A stretch of DNA of 64,000 bases from Suillus spraguei (lineage: Eukaryota; Basidiomycota; Agaricomycetes; Boletales; Suillaceae). This document shows positions 24,567 to 37,706 of this stretch, one piece after another (the first letter of the stretch is position 1; each line of letters opens with the position of its first letter). Location of the stretch: assembly GCA_016800925.1 (NCBI GenBank), contig JABCPU010000222.1, positions 48,843-112,842 of the forward strand. Direction: 5' to 3'. The position numbers were made by a program, and so were the translations under genes. The notes below the pieces were generated by a model, which made no database searches, had not been told where the DNA came from, and saw nothing but the letters and a program-made list of their open reading frames with translations.

Positions 24567-27500
24567 ATGGACTACCTTCGCAGCTTCGGCTCTGCTGCAG
24601 TATCGACTCTAGTTCAGAAATCAGGGCTAAACTTACCGTTCTCGCTAGGTGTCAAGGTTTACTCCTGCGAGACATTCTGGACCTTGTACGACGCTACCAA
24701 ACGGGTAGGTTTACAATTCTGCATCACGAATCCCAGTCGTGTCCAGGCTAATCTGCAAGGCAGGACGATGGTAGTTTGGTCTCGGTCTTCGAGTATGATC
24801 TAACCCACCCTCTCAACAAGTCTACCATACCTCTCGCCCGCAACTCCCTCCGCAAGCTGCGCACCATACGACATCCTGATGTTCTTAGATTCATCGATGT
24901 CGTAGAATCCGACTCAGCCATTTGCATCATGACCGAAAGGGTTCGACCTCTACCCCTTGCACTATCCCAATCATCCTCCAATGCTCCACGCGAGCGAGAG
25001 GACTGGTTGATTTGGGGATTACACCGAATTTCAGTCAGAGTCGCCCTTCTGTCTGTGTTATAACTTCACTGACATTTCGAGTTAGGTCGCTCTTGCTTTT
25101 TTGAACGATTCGGCTTCCTCTACCCATGGCAACGTTCGTCCAAATGCTGTCTTTATCACCCCTTCAGGAGAATGGAAGTTGGGAGGCTTCGAGGTGTTGA
25201 GCATCCAAAAGATGATCTTTCTGTTATATATGTGTGTCCTCTTCCCGAATGTCTCGTGCGATTCCCAGTAACCACGCCTTTAAGACCATGGGTGGCCTCA
25301 TGCCAGACGCAATGGCATGCGCACCCCCAGAAGTTAAGAAAGAGGGCTGGTCTACTCTCAAAGAGTAAGTTTTCAGTTTCCGACACTCACAATATCATGC
25401 GGACGCCCTTCTAATGCATGTACAGCGTACCAGTATCAGCTGCCGATGGATACGCTCTCGGTCTACTACTTCATGCTGTTTTCAATCCTACCCACCCTCC
25501 ACCACCGACTGCTCAGCCTCCTCATCCACCACCTCAAGTCTCTTCTAGAGGTGCCATACCCTTGTCTGTCTTTCCGTCCTTCAAAAAGCTCCTTAACCCG
25601 AATGCGAAATTACGAATGTCACCCAAGAACCTACTAAACATTGGTATGGCAGAGTCGGATGGAGAAGGACATGGATTTTTTGTACAAAATCGGCTCGTCA
25701 AGGTCTGCGCTGGACTGGATGGATTCACCCTGAGTAGTGAATCTGACAAGGCATCATTACTACGGTACGTGTTGACTTTTAAACGCTCTCATCAACTACT
25801 CAGTGACTTGAATGGGTAGCACGCTAAAGGAATCCGCATCTTCGTTTCCCCCTGAATTCGTCTCTTACCGCATTCTCCCATGCCTCGCATCCGCGCTCGA
25901 ATTCGGCGGTACCTCAGCAGCAACCATCGTACCTCTCGTCCTCCAATTTGGAAAGAACATCGCACCTGATGACTATGGCTCGGTCATTGTGGCACCTCTC
26001 GTGAAACTCTTTGCGAGTGCCGACCGTGGTACACGTATTGCGCTTCTTGACAGTCTCCCCGACTTCGCCGAGAAACTGGACAAGAAAACGGTCGTTGATA
26101 AGATTTGGCCAAACCTGGTATGATTTATGTTTCATCCATTCTTGCACGGCAGCTCATTTCATTATCCGCGCAGCAAACTGGCTTCACTGATACAGTCGCT
26201 GTCATTCGAGAAGCTACTGTCCGCGCTATCGTCTTACTTTCTCCCAAGGTATGTTGACTTTGAGGTGTAAACAATGTCGCTAATAATGATTTGTACAGCT
26301 ATCCGACCGTATACTAAACAATGATCTCCTCCGCCACCTCGCCCGCCTCCAATCAGACCCAGAAGCTTCCATTCGCACCAATACATGTATTCTTATCGGC
26401 CGGCTGGGTCCTTCGCTAGGCTATAACACCAAACGAAAAGTTCTTATTCCCGCGTTCAGCATGGCGCTCAAGGATTCGTTCGTCCATGCCCGCGTGGCGG
26501 GCATTATGGCGTTCATGGCAACCGCGGAGTGCTTCGAGATAGACGATGTGGCTGGTAGAGTCATTTCTGCTGTTGTAGGTGCTACGCTGGATAAAGAAAA
26601 GTGAGTCTCCAGTTCCCGTCCTACTACTACTTTGATGTATGTTCATGATTGCGAATGTACAGGTTGGTTCGTGATCAGGCATTCAAAGCTGTCGAACTTT
26701 TCGTCAAGCGCTTAGAGGCTCACGCATCGACTATGGTAGGTCTGCAGTCCATAGTCCAGTTTGTATTACTTATATACCCTTTTTTCACAGCCGGAGACAG
26801 CATCTACAGAAGATGGTGGGGACGATCTACCCACGAGGCTTCCAGGTGCATACACCCAGGCTGGCCTTGTCAACTCAGCAACCGGCGCAGCAGCTGCTCT
26901 CACAGGGTGGGCTGTATCCTCTCTTGGCAAAAAGGCACGTTTGATCTGTTTCCGCTGAAATTGATAGCTTACAAGGTTTTATCGCTTAGCTTGCCCCTGC
27001 TGACATGCAAACAACGATCGCAAGTACCATCGACACATCAATATTGGCGCCAAACATCAATGGACGTGCTAGTTCTTTGCCTGTAACATCTGCTTCTTCC
27101 TCCACAAATCCATCAAGAAACAAAGGCCTGCAACTGGGTGGAAATAAAGCCATGGCTTCTACGCTCGCTGAAGAGGTCGCTAATGAGGCAGGGCAGGGCA
27201 GTAGTCGTTTGTGGAATGACGATTTGATCGATATTCATGCTGATGAGGGAGATTGGAGTGCGTTCTTTCACCTTTGAAGATATCACCGGATTCAAACTTA
27301 CCTATTTTTGTTACTAGGCGCATTCGAGAGCGCTCCACCAGCTATGGAATCAAAGCTCGCGAGTACAACTGATGGTCTAGGATTTGGCATATCCCTACGG
27401 GCCAGTTCTCCAGGTATGTTTTGTTTCCTTTTATATAATTTACCCTACTAATCAGCTATTTGATACAGTTCCTGACGAATGGAGCGCAATGGCATCATCG

Positions 27501-27886
27501 TCTCGACCTACAAGTCGCTCACCTGATCCATGGAGGACATCACATTCCTCCCAGATCTCACGCACGCTCTCCCCACAACCCCGCAGATCCATCGGGCCTT
27601 CCACTCTCGCACCAGCATTCTCACCCGCTTCAAGTGCTCGATCAACACCAGTATCATCCCCTCGACCTCTCCCGAATACTGCTGACAACACACCGCCGAC
27701 TAGTATGAGTGGGATGTCTAAGGAGGAGAAGGCAGCTGAGATGGCTCGGAGGAAGGAGGAGAGGCGATTGGTGAGTATTTTTTTTTTGATTTGGAGGCGT
27801 GGTGACTTATGCTAGTTAACTTTTTGTAGCGTATTGAGAAGCTGAAGGAACAGAAGAAGAACGCTGCTGCTGCTGGAAAAGTTTGA
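24567..27886 (+). CDS. Scy1/SCYL-family pseudokinase with HEAT repeats
   Basis: Starts MDYLRSFGSAAVSTLVQ, with intron 24705-24763 after TLYDATKR. The kinase-like domain reads LVSVFEYDL, LRTIRHPDVLRFID, ICIMTERVRPL and WGLHRIS. The catalytic loop is degenerate, HGNV instead of HRD, and LGGFE replaces DFG, so phosphotransfer is unlikely. A HEAT-like middle follows (LPCLASALEFGG, VIVAPLVKLFASADRGTRIA, VIREATVRAIVLLSPKLSD, IRTNTCILIGRLGPSLG). The tail is Ser/Pro-rich with a basic coiled C-terminus (MSKEEKAAEMARRKEERR..), stop 27884-27886. About eleven short introns. SCYL proteins work in COPI-dependent Golgi traffic and tRNA export (yeast Cex1). About 800 residues matches the family. Confidence 0.9.
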
Positions 27887-28542
27887 GATATGATAGAGTC
27901 GATGGACACATATGTTTATGTGCAGTGCAGTGCAGAGGGTTTTATTTGACCACGATATGAACATCATACCCCTGAGATACAGTAGATGTAAGGCACATCG
28001 TACGCACTAGCTAGATCTACTACTTACCACTAAACAATGTGTAACAGTGCATAGCTAGGGTATTAAACCTACCTTTCAGTACGTGGCGTTCAAGCGCTCA
28101 CCAGCAGACCTGCCACTGCAGAAAGACCAGCACATCTTCGACAAAGTATCATTCTCACGGTATGGTCTGGCGTAGTACGTACTGTCGTTACTTTGACATT
28201 CTCCCTCCGAGTCAAATTTTACGTTACCTGGCAATTTCCTGTGCGGCGGCCTTGTGCCCTCCAGGCTACAGCTGCTGCAGAGCCAGACAAGCACCCCTCA
28301 ACTTGATTACATGCAACTACCATCCATCCTCAGCTCAATTGAATAGAACTACAATCAATCGTCCATTCTATCTCAAACATCCTTTCTAAACGTTGATATC
28401 TCCGTCATCCCCAAAATTCCTCAAATTGAAGAGACGTTGATTGTTTAATTCACGTTGTCGTCACGGTATGTCGTCCCCTCCAAGATAGTGATTGCTATAT
28501 CATTTTCTGATTACATCGTTGAACTTGACTAACTAGCGCTTA
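27887..28542. other. Intergenic region before NLR 2
   Basis: About 650 bp with no gene. The N-terminal part expected for an NLR of this family (the AQYN..RQPHPKC..GTR segment of locus 1) is not found here, so locus 2 appears 5'-truncated. Confidence 0.5.
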
Positions 28543-31500
28543 GTGCTTCCTAACTTGTTTCGTTCTAACTCACGTTCTATCATCATTTGGCTGCACGGAA
28601 CGGCGGGTGTCGGAAAATCTGCTGTTGTGTTCACTGTTGCTGAATGGATGGAAGCTTTGAAAGTGACAGAGGAGACGAAAATCGAAACAAGGCTTGCAGG
28701 GACGTTCTTTTTCTCGCACAAGCATACGAAATGCAGCACGACCGGTCATTTTTTTGCGACCCTTGCTTACCAGCTCGCGAGTAATTTTCCCAGTGTCAAG
28801 AACGACATGAATAGAGCTATCGCGAGAATCCTGCCGTCCTAGACCCCAGCAAGTCTCTTTGTGATCAGATGAAGGCATTATTTCGCCAACATCTCTGGCA
28901 CACCGTCGCCGATCTTATCTCCTTCCTTGGCGAAACTCTCCGTGATCCTGAGCTTCCCGTGATCCACATTATGCTCACGAGTCGCTTGGAAGAGCATATC
29001 CGCCAAGCCATTCGAAAAGAAAAGATGCACATACTAGTGTGCGAGATGCCGATGAACACTTCTACGCAGGACGTTGCTGGCACCATCTCGCTAGACGGCG
29101 AAGATGTTGACAATGACATCCATATCTTCTTGCAGCATTCTTTTACAAAGTTACAAAGTCGCCATCCTGATTTCCCGCAGCCCACCGCGGATAAACTTGC
29201 GCGCTGGCGAAACGAGTTGGCAGACGCTTCATCGTGGCATCTACAATGATGAAGTTTGTTGATGACGGACACAATGACCCCAGGATCGCCTTAGCCTCAT
29301 GCTTGAGCTAACCAATGAACTGCTACCTGAAACGGAAGTGTACAAGTTTTACAACTGTATCCTCGCCACCTATCTATTGTCGCTGCCCTTGCAGACCCTC
29401 TGCCGATGTCACAGATTTCGAAACTCCTTGGCCCTGGTCAAGGCAGTGATGTCGCGACCGCACTGGTACAGCTACGGTCCTTCATGGATATTCCTGCCGA
29501 CAGCAACCAACCTGTGAATATCTACCACTCGTCCATTTGAGACTATGTTTCAGACTTCTCAAACTGCAACCTCCTTGGATTACAACCAATCACGGCACCA
29601 CATTCCCTACTCGCTTATTCGTCTTTCCACTTGATGATCGAAGACATTCCAGGACGCGCTGCTCTCATGGATGCTCTCTTAGAATTGAAGTCGCAGAGTC
29701 AGGCCATGGAATCACATGACCCCCGGAACCTGCAACAATCATTGGCCTTCATCGTTGAGCCACCAGCGCCATTACAAGTTCTCATGGGTCTGCTATGGCT
29801 TCGGGGAGCTCGCGGTCCGGGTTTGCGGGCTTAGCTAGAGACTTTGGACGGACGTGCATGGCTGCAGATTCAAGGTGGGGAAGATTATTTGCAGACCCTG
29901 CAAGGAAAAGACTGGTTGGAGACCAGAGGCGGTAGATATTGGCTGCAAACCCATGCGGGGGACACTTGGTTGCAGACAGAGAGGGGGCGAGAGTGGCTGC
30001 TGAGTGGGCCAGGGTGGCTGTGGACTCACAGACGGCGACAAGTTGTTAGAGACCCTGGCAAATACATGCCATTTTGGAGGGAAAGTTCGCTGGAGACGAT
30101 CAGCGGGCAAAGCTGGCTGGAGACCCCGAGCGCGTGAGATGGTTGGACACCAGGCCGGAAAGGGGTGGCTTCAGACCTTAACCGGCCAAGTGCGGTTGCA
30201 ACAGGCCACGAGTGGCCGAGAATGGCTGCAGACCCATAGCGAGTGGCTGCAGACCAGGCATGGACGAGCGTGGCTAGAGAGAGATGGAAGCGAGTGGCTG
30301 GACACCGAAAGTGCGCGTCAGTGGCTGGTCACAAAGAGTGGGTGCGAGTGGGTGGATACCAAGAGTGGACGAAAGTGGTTACAGAATGAGAGCGGGACTG
30401 CGTGGCTGGAGACACCAAGTGGGAGTATGTGGTTGGACACCAAGAGTGGACGTGAGTGACTGGACGCCGAGAATGGGCGAAAGTGGTTACAGAATCAGAG
30501 CGGGAGTGCGTGGCTGGGGACACCAAATGGGAGTATGTGGCTGGGGGCGCTGATGACACGGAACAGGAGGGAGTCACTGAGGACACCGAACGAGAGGTCG
30601 TGGCTGGAGTCACCGAATGGGAGGGCGTGGCTGGAGTCACCGAGTGGGAGGGAGTCGCTGAGGACACTGAATGGGAGGGCGTGGCTGGAGTCATCGAGTG
30701 GGAGGGAGTGGCTGGAGACACAGAACAGGAAACAGGCAGCATTGAGCGGGAGGGAGTGGCTGGAGACATCGAGCAGGGAGAGATGGCTGGAGACACCGAG
30801 CGGGAGGGAGTGGCTCGAGACATCGAGCGGGGAGAGATGGCTGGAGACACCGAGTGGGAGGGAGTGGCTCGAGACATCGAGCGGGGAGAGATGGCTCGAG
30901 ACATTGAACGGGGAGAGATGGCTGGAGACACCGAGCGGAAGAAGTGGGAGATCCAGTATCTCCCCGAGCCACAGGCTGTGATCTACCCCTGGCAAGAGTG
31001 GCAGCGGCTGACCCAGAGTGGGCGAGAGTGGTTACTGACTCGAAGTGGGGAGGAATGGCTCCGGGCCCCAGTAGGGCGAGAATGGCTGCAGACCCCCCAG
31101 GTGGACTGCAGACTGAATATGGTCGAAAATGGCTACAGACAAAGAGTGGGCAAGAGTGGTTGCTGACCCTGAGCGGACGAGAGTGGCTGCAGACCCAGAG
31201 CGGACGAGGGTGGCTTAAGACATCTCATGGACAAGCATGGCAGTTGACTCCAGCGGCATCCGCCTGGGTAATCATAGAAGACTTCTCGAACATGTTGGAA
31301 ACAATCAGCGAGTGGGCAACTACCCTACAATTGCATTTACCGCCAGCTTTTCAAGCAATCTAGGAGTTCAGGAGCTTACCAGATTTCTTGATGTTTCCGG
31401 TGTTCCTGGCGTTAAAGCCCCAGGATCATTCTACCCCTACACTCCCACAAGATCAGCTTCTACCAGACATCGAAGTCATCCATGCTATGGCTGCGTTTAT

Positions 31501-31750
31501 GTTTTTCGCAAACGAAGCACGGGATCAAAGTCAATTATCTTCTGACGCCCTGCAGTACGCATGCCAAAACTGGGTCTTCCATCTCTCGGGAGTTCTAAGT
31601 CCAACGGACGACAGGCTCAAATGCGCATTTGAGGTCTTCTGGGATCGCCACCTTCTCTCCTGGCTTGAAAGACAGTGGTGCTGAAGGGCTTGCAGTCTTG
31701 CCTTCTTGCATCGTCCGAAGGGCAGAAACTCGCAAATGTATGTTCTCAAT
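28543..31750 (+). pseudogene. NACHT NLR-like gene with 11-residue WL repeats, locus 2 (truncated)
   Basis: Plus-strand paralogue of locus 1. Coding similarity starts just before Walker A (IIIWLHGTAGVGKSAVVF, about 28590-28640), so the N-terminal extension is missing. A stop after RAIARILPS (28842) and loss of the Walker B region follow (DQMKALF.. joins directly to SFLGETLRDPELPVIHIMLTSRLE). The VDNDIHIFLQHSFTKLQ segment is at 29110-29150. After PRNLQQSLAFIVEPPAPLQ comes a long 11-residue repeat array (29850-31240) that changes frame several times. TPAASAWVIIEDF and the helical domain (ALQYACQNWVFHLSG, to about 31690) follow, with a frameshift at its end. It cannot make a full-length NLR as written. 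Confidence 0.8.
29853..31240 (+). repeat. 33-bp tandem repeat inside NLR 2 (about 42 units)
   Basis: Units encode SGREWLETP/SGERWLETS-type 11-mers, with a distinct SGREW flavour rather than the GGRDW flavour of loci 1 and 3. An alternating higher-order pair (SGREWLET then SGERWLET) is visible at about 30740-30940. The correct repeat phase moves between frames near 30010, 30460 and 30970-31100. The reverse strand is also open for up to about 200 codons. Confidence 0.88.
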
Positions 31751-32100
31751 AACTTGGACTTTCGTGTATCCAGCACCTGACTTGCTCACAAAGGAACATC
31801 TCATTAAAGCTACAGGGTCATCTCAGTCCCGGGTCTAAAACTGTCGATTTTATGCACCCACTTTGGCACCTTCCCATGGCATTAATTGTAGCGACTGCTT
31901 CCAAGCTTCTGATTATGGAGCATCGTATGAACTGTATTTTCTCGGTGTAGCGCGCTGCGCTTCGGAAACCGGCCACTATCTATTAAATATGACATCTATT
32001 TGATTGGTTTACCCAGTATACCGAAGGCGAAGTGTGCACGCGCAATCGACGCAAGTATTGGAACCCACAAAACCGTAAGTAGTGTAACAAGTGAAGAAAA
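31751..32100. other. Short interval between NLR 2 and FunK1 (convergent)
   Basis: No gene seen. It holds the 3' ends of the two convergent neighbours. Confidence 0.5.
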
Positions 32101-33620
32101 TTACTGCAAAGATTCCCGCGGAGGTTTGCTGAGCGCCGCCCAGCTCTCGGTATTTTCGAAGGACTGTAGAAAATCATCAATATCTGATTCTGATTCCTCG
32201 AAGTTGGTTGGCTTGTTTGCCCTTTTTGCTAATCGTAGTTGTTTACGTCGATTGAAGATGTGCGTATCAAGCACATCGAAACATTCCACAAGGAAATTCC
32301 ACATAGGGAACTTCATGTGAGGGGATCGGTATTTTTCGAGATTATACAGAAAGTATAGCTTGTGCGTGCCTGCGCCAGAAGTGGTCCAGTCATGCAACCG
32401 CCTGGTAAAAGGGTTCCGTTCTCGTAACGCAAGCAAATCCAGGCCAAGCACCACATAAACGACTCTAGATCATGACGATATAAGTGTTTGACTTCGTCTC
32501 GTTGACCCTGCGTGGAGAGAAGCTCGAGCGCCATGAACGGTCTCATGCCCGTGCGCTCGTTGCCCCGAGGAGCTGTGTCATCCGCCAACGAGGATAGATC
32601 GTAGTCATTTAAAACGCCTACCCGCTTCCCGTCCTTCCAGTACCACATCAAGTTGTCAGGGCTGACATCTCGATGAAATACCCCTTGCTTCCACAACGTA
32701 ACATGGCCTACACACTATGTCAACGAGGCACCTTATAAATGCAATGAAAATACGTACTTAGGATACATTGATACCACACGTCAGAAAGCCCTTTACCGTG
32801 AAGCTTCGTAATGGGCGGAGCTTGCGAATACGAGTATACAGAGTTTGCGACTGTCCGTGGTGGGTTCCGGGAGCAGCTGGAGATCCACCTCTTCAAGATC
32901 TTTGTCCTTGATTTTGAATTCGCGACGTCGTCTCCCCTGAACTTGAACTGGGAGGAAATCCTTGTTCCGGCCCCAATCCTCAAGCTCGGATCGTCGCAAA
33001 GCATTCAACCGCACCATGAATCGCGGGGGATCTTGAATGAAATCGATGCTCGAGCTTTGAATGGTTCCGTGCCGATCATAATACCATATCCACATTACAT
33101 CGTCTGAAACAGCGGTGGTAAGAGTGCAACCAATCTTGACAGACGAACGAACCCACCAGTAACGATAATGTTGATCAAATAATTGACGGCAACCGTCTGG
33201 ATGGTCATATCTGATTCGTCAGGGTTGATCTTGGTCTTTTTGGCAGCATATTCCAAAGTGTCTGCAGTCTTACGCTTGGAACTCAACCCGCTCTTGGAAG
33301 GCTGCACGGTAATAAGGCAGGAAGGTACAACTACAGGTCGGCCGATTTAGTTTGATCTCGGAATCAAAATACAATCACTTACGCGCAGTGTCGGACACAG
33401 GTTGTGTTGCTGGGGTCTGCGAAGGGCCTGGCGCCGCATCTTCAGCCTTGAGATAATTCACCAGCAGATATTCTGGCTTGGTAGGAACATAGTCATTTAC
33501 TTTATGCAAAGAGTTGCCTGAGTGGGACGGTTTAATGATAACCGGTTTCTTTCTATCCGCCTTTCTCTTGAATTCGATGCAAGCTAGAACATGTTTGCAG
33601 GGTACGGGCGGCTCTTCCAT
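32101..33620 (-). CDS. Fungal-type protein kinase (FunK1 family), possibly N-terminally short
   Basis: Conserved FunK1 landmarks on the minus strand: VLACIEFKRK near the start (33580), a region with FIQDPPRFMVRLNALRRSEL (about 33040), the catalytic loop FHRDVSPDNLMWYW (about 32660), LNDYDLSSLAD (DFG equivalent, about 32610), GMRPFMALELL and HLYRHDLESFMWCLAWICL (about 32470). The C-terminus runs FFLV..DVLDTHIFNRRK.. to a stop at 32101. Four exons with short introns (near 33320-33370, 33100-33150 and 32705-32760). Near 32410 the frame changes between LRYENGTLLPGG and RLHDWTTSGAGTHKLYFLY without a credible intron, so a one-base indel is likely. The chosen start (MEEPPVPCKHV) gives a protein shorter than many FunK1 kinases. 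An upstream exon may exist. Substrates are unknown. Confidence 0.8.
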
Positions 33621-34185
33621 TGCGTTCTTGAACTTGGTAAGTTATATTTTGCAAACACCTTGAGCTGGTGCACTGACCCATGGCGGTGTAGACGTCTCGC
33701 CAGTACAAAACATGACACTAGGCTAGGTGTTGTTATTTTGCTGACTGAGGGTTGAAAACTAAGAGGACAAAAAAAACGACCACTTCCTGCTTCCATAATA
33801 TCTTGTCGAGCAAATTAGAATGCAGCACAATCTGATGTGGCAGTTGTGGATTTGTCAGTTTGCACAAGTTCACGCACCAACGTGTACACGTGACCGTCTA
33901 GAAGTCCGACACTCATCCCGGTCTATGAGGCAAGCCGTCGATACGCGCCATGGTCCATTCAGATAAATGCGCGAGGTACTCAGTCCAGTATTATGTATGA
34001 TATTGACAGTTCTCTCACCTCCTTTACCATGTCCATAATGTACACGCTGTCACTTGTGAATAGACATCGCCGTGCCGTGAGTCTTATACATTTGATAGAT
34101 AAATTGAACTACAGTCGTTGGCTAAGCGGTGCTTGTACTAGTAATACATCATTACATCCTTTGTTCGTTCCTAATCCCTCACAGC
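33621..34185. other. Intergenic region upstream of FunK1
   Basis: A 70-codon minus frame at 33584-33796 overlaps the FunK1 start, but nothing marks it as an exon. It is the FunK1 promoter and the 3' side of the questin-oxidase-like gene. Confidence 0.4.
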
Positions 34186-35833
34186 CTAAGGAAACCCTGC
34201 CAGGCTGAAGGTGCTTCCATCCATATACTCATCAGTCAATTTCGCGACCAAAAAGAAGAGTGATCCATCCAGCGCTTCTGCACCCTCCAGTCCTGTGTCC
34301 TTGCCGTATCCCTTGGGTCGTGCACCATAAGTTGCGGAGAAATGCGCAAAGGCGCGCTGAATCTTCGACATATGATCGTTTGGGTGGACTATCGCAGATT
34401 GAACGATGTCGAGGAATGGGTTAGGGACCTTGGCCTCCAATGAAAGATGTGAATTGGCGCTGAGGAAGCCTGGAATGTCCAGTCAGGGAACCCAAACGTG
34501 ATCCACCACGCAAGAGTCCAGGCAAAGTATGCGCGAAGCAAAATGACTTGTGATTTTTGCGACAGGTAGGGCAACACGGATGGAAGGAAAAGACTTGACG
34601 TGACGAGATGCATGCTAGGGCGCCCAAAAAATTCAGCATATTTTTCGCAAATGTAGATTGATGCCACTTACTAGAAGAAGTCTGCGGTGAAACCTTTGTC
34701 TTTGTTCCATCCGCCGATGCCGTAGACGACAGTGCATGTCCAAATACATTCCTCCATCTTACGTTCGATTTCTCCTGGTTGCGACGGGTCGATCGTCCAT
34801 TGTTCAGCGTAGCGCCATATAGTATCACCGTGGTCAGACATCAGGCCACCGAAATTTTTAAGATACTTCTTGATTTCCTTGGGTGCGAATTTCGAATCTT
34901 GTTTAATCTTGGCAAGAATGGAGAATGCATGATTTTTTGTGTGTTGTTCGATCTGAGAGGGCGCAATAGATGTCTTTGTATTAAGGAAAAGTGAGGCAAG
35001 GCGAGTTGTTGCCTCCTCCACTGCAGTCGTGCCGCTGGGCTCGAAAAGATACGACGGCAAAAAGTCATACCCATGCATGCTGGTCAACGCAAGACCTTGA
35101 AATGTCTGTCAGAAACTTGTTTGCGATGATGTGTCACGTTGCTCACCTTCAACAACCATGCCTGGAATACCCATTTCTGCGCCATACCCAACATGGATTA
35201 AGCCGTGGAACACACCTCCAAGGAAGCGTGCCAACATCACCGGCTGGGCGGATGCGTCTCGTCCCTCGATGAAGTTATACTTCTTAGAGAAGATGTATTC
35301 CTCTAGCGTGGCGCTCAGGCCCTTTTCCTCGAAAACCTTGCCGAAGAAAGTTCTGTATGCGGTGTAAAAACTGACAAGAAATTGATTGAGCGAGGCTTTT
35401 GAAACATTTATTTTAAACTCACTTCTCGTCACCTAGATGTTCGCAGAAGTTATCTTCTGTGATAGCATTTGGAGGCTCGACAGGTGGACGCTGTATTGCA
35501 CCGTCTTTCTTGTAGAACTGTTCGATCAGAGATCCACTGGCGCCCATGGCATAAAGTGCCAGCGCGCGATGGGTAATATGGCTTCATCGACGGTCAAGTC
35601 AGCAACATGAAAAACGAATTAGTTAAGATGGATACGCACTTATGGAACCCCTGGTTGTTGAAGAAAATGTGGTACCTTGTGTGGTTATCCTTCAAGACAT
35701 GTGTTAAAGTTGCGATTGTTTCTGGGGAAGTACCAGGATACCGCGAGGGGGCAAGTACATTCGGCGGAGAAGATGGGGAGGGGAACAGTGTATCTAGTTC
35801 GCTGCCAGTATAAGTCTGTTGAACTGCAGCCAT
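34186..35833 (-). CDS. Questin oxidase-like protein (AflY / DUF4243 family)
   Basis: Minus strand, start MAAVQQTYTGSELD (35833). Exons encode ETIATLTHVLKDNHTRYHIFFN, NHITHRALALYAMGASGSLI, a middle part with FLGGVFHGLIHVGYGAEMG (about 35210), ALTSMHGYDFLPSYLFEPSG (about 35060), WTCTVVYGIGGWNKDKGFTADFF (its last residues end about 34670), then SLFLPSVLPYLS, ILLRAYFAWTLAWWI and VPNPFLDIVQSAIVHPNDH (about 34370). The stop is at 34186. This ordering is that of fungal questin oxidase/AflY-type Baeyer-Villiger-like oxidases, which act on polyketide-derived anthraquinones. No polyketide synthase lies in the window, so the substrate is open. Near 34480 the frame shifts by one base between WITFGFPD and PGFLSANSHLSLE with no fitting intron. 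Confidence 0.85.
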
Positions 35834-37706
35834 CTTTGAGTGGGGCTATCGATAATCAGAATGCAGAGAGGGGGGTTATGATAGATGGTATTTAAAGTCC
35901 ACGTTTACCATGATGACTAATGGGGTTAATCAATGCTACCTGTATTAGGTTAGGCACCCAATGCATGGTGACCAAACGTAAAGTCATGACAAAGTCACAT
36001 CGATGCTCCGGTGCGCACTGATAATCATCTGACTGCATACGATCCGATCAGATCGGAGTGCGCTTCCAAGTGGAACTGAAGCCGAGCAGACACGTCTCTT
36101 CAATTCGCGTCGGGTGCCCTTGACTCACCAAGCTTTTTAACAAGTGCACTGTGAATATACTTCAAAGTATCCAATCCCCGAGTGTCGACCTGAGCAAAGT
36201 GAAGGTTTGTTGAAGAAATCTAAACCTACCTTGCTCATTTCGCATGGCATTGTGACCCATACCCGACCCCTTGGAACCTGAACCTGATACACCTCGAGGG
36301 ACCTGATGATGATCTTCGCTACTTTTAAGCTCCTAATTATAAGGCCTATACTCACCTGTAAGTCTGCGACCCCCATGTAATTCCTGTAATTAAAAGTGAT
36401 AATACATTCTCTAGGAGTTAACTATCAGGTATTTTCATTTGTTCACTGATTTACTGATAGTCCAAACCACTAAGTGCATTACCATACCGCGACTCTAATG
36501 GGGCCGTTCATTACAACCCCCGTCGACGGTGAACTGCAGCTATTTACTGTGCTATCCTGAGAGTACGCGTGTAATTTGCAATCTCGGTGTACGAACCTAT
36601 CTAGCTTCTCCCAACCACATGCTTTGGCTCACCGGTGCTGGTTTCGGTATTGTATGCAACAGACTATTTCTAAGCCGAACTCAAACTTGCTACTTGTAAA
36701 TTTATCAACTACTGCTGAACTGCAGGGAGCCGTACTTGCAGTTCAAGCGTAAATCAGGGATATTGATTGATAGTGCGCAATGCGGCAGTACTAGTATATG
36801 ATCCAACCCAAGCCTAAGTAGTAGCCAACGCCAGGAAAAGATTTTCGTCATTAAATCTGCCTCCCTTGACGCACGCACCCCCCCGCGCGCGCCTTCGCCT
36901 GATTGCAATGCTCAAATTTTCTGGAATGCGCATATTCACCCGGCACTCATAATTTGTTCTGGACGCTGCCGAGAATTCCACCACCGGATGCAATGATTCA
37001 TTCCAAGTAATGTTTTGGATTCCAGAAAGCAATCCAGAAAGCTATTTTCTTCTCGCCGTATGTACTATGCCTATCGGAGACAAGGCATTTGGTCCAAGTA
37101 TCGGAACCCAGAAAATCATATGTAGTATTGCACGTAAAGATAAAGGGAAATAAGAGAAGAAGAAAGAACGACCGCTTCCTTGCGCACTCTATATCTGATA
37201 GACCAATGTAACGTAAGTGTGGTGGACCGGGTTGTGGTCGCTGTGTCATACGTTTACTGATGGATGCTGAGGTGACTCAGATGAGGTGGGAGTGGAATGT
37301 ATCCTGTGCCGAAGAGGACTTGGGTCAATCCTCTAAGTCCGCCTCCTCAGCGCAGGATCATAACGGAAAACAGTATTTCGGGGTTCCAATAGTGTGGACG
37401 TTCATGCAATTGAACTGCGTATATGTGCGATCAAGATAGCGTTGCCGCCGAATCGAGTCGAGGTGGAATATTCTGATAAATCGATGCATTAAGACTGAGT
37501 TGAAATGAGATGCGAATTGGTGAGTCCAGCCAATGAAAAGCCAGAGATTCTGCATGACAAATTACTTGCACGTTCCAATAATACTTACATAAGTGAAGTT
37601 CGTAGTGACGAGGAAATAGATATGTACACTGATAACATACTTTACAATATATCTTCAGAACTTTAAATATCTAGTTAGCAGTCTACCGCGCGCATCTAAG
37701 TCGTCT
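35834..37706. other. Intergenic region, 1.9 kb
   Basis: AT-rich, with only frames under 85 codons and no protein motif, RNA gene or transposon end that I can identify. Confidence 0.5.

Noticed and set aside
30329..30995. Minus-strand frames of up to 200 codons with SPAISPRSMSRA-type repeats
   Set aside because: They are the antisense of the NLR 2 repeats, a by-product of the 33-bp unit.
13359..35833. P450, permease, lysophospholipase and questin-oxidase-like genes as a biosynthetic cluster
   Set aside because: No polyketide, peptide or terpene synthase lies between them, unrelated housekeeping genes intervene, and the distance is large.
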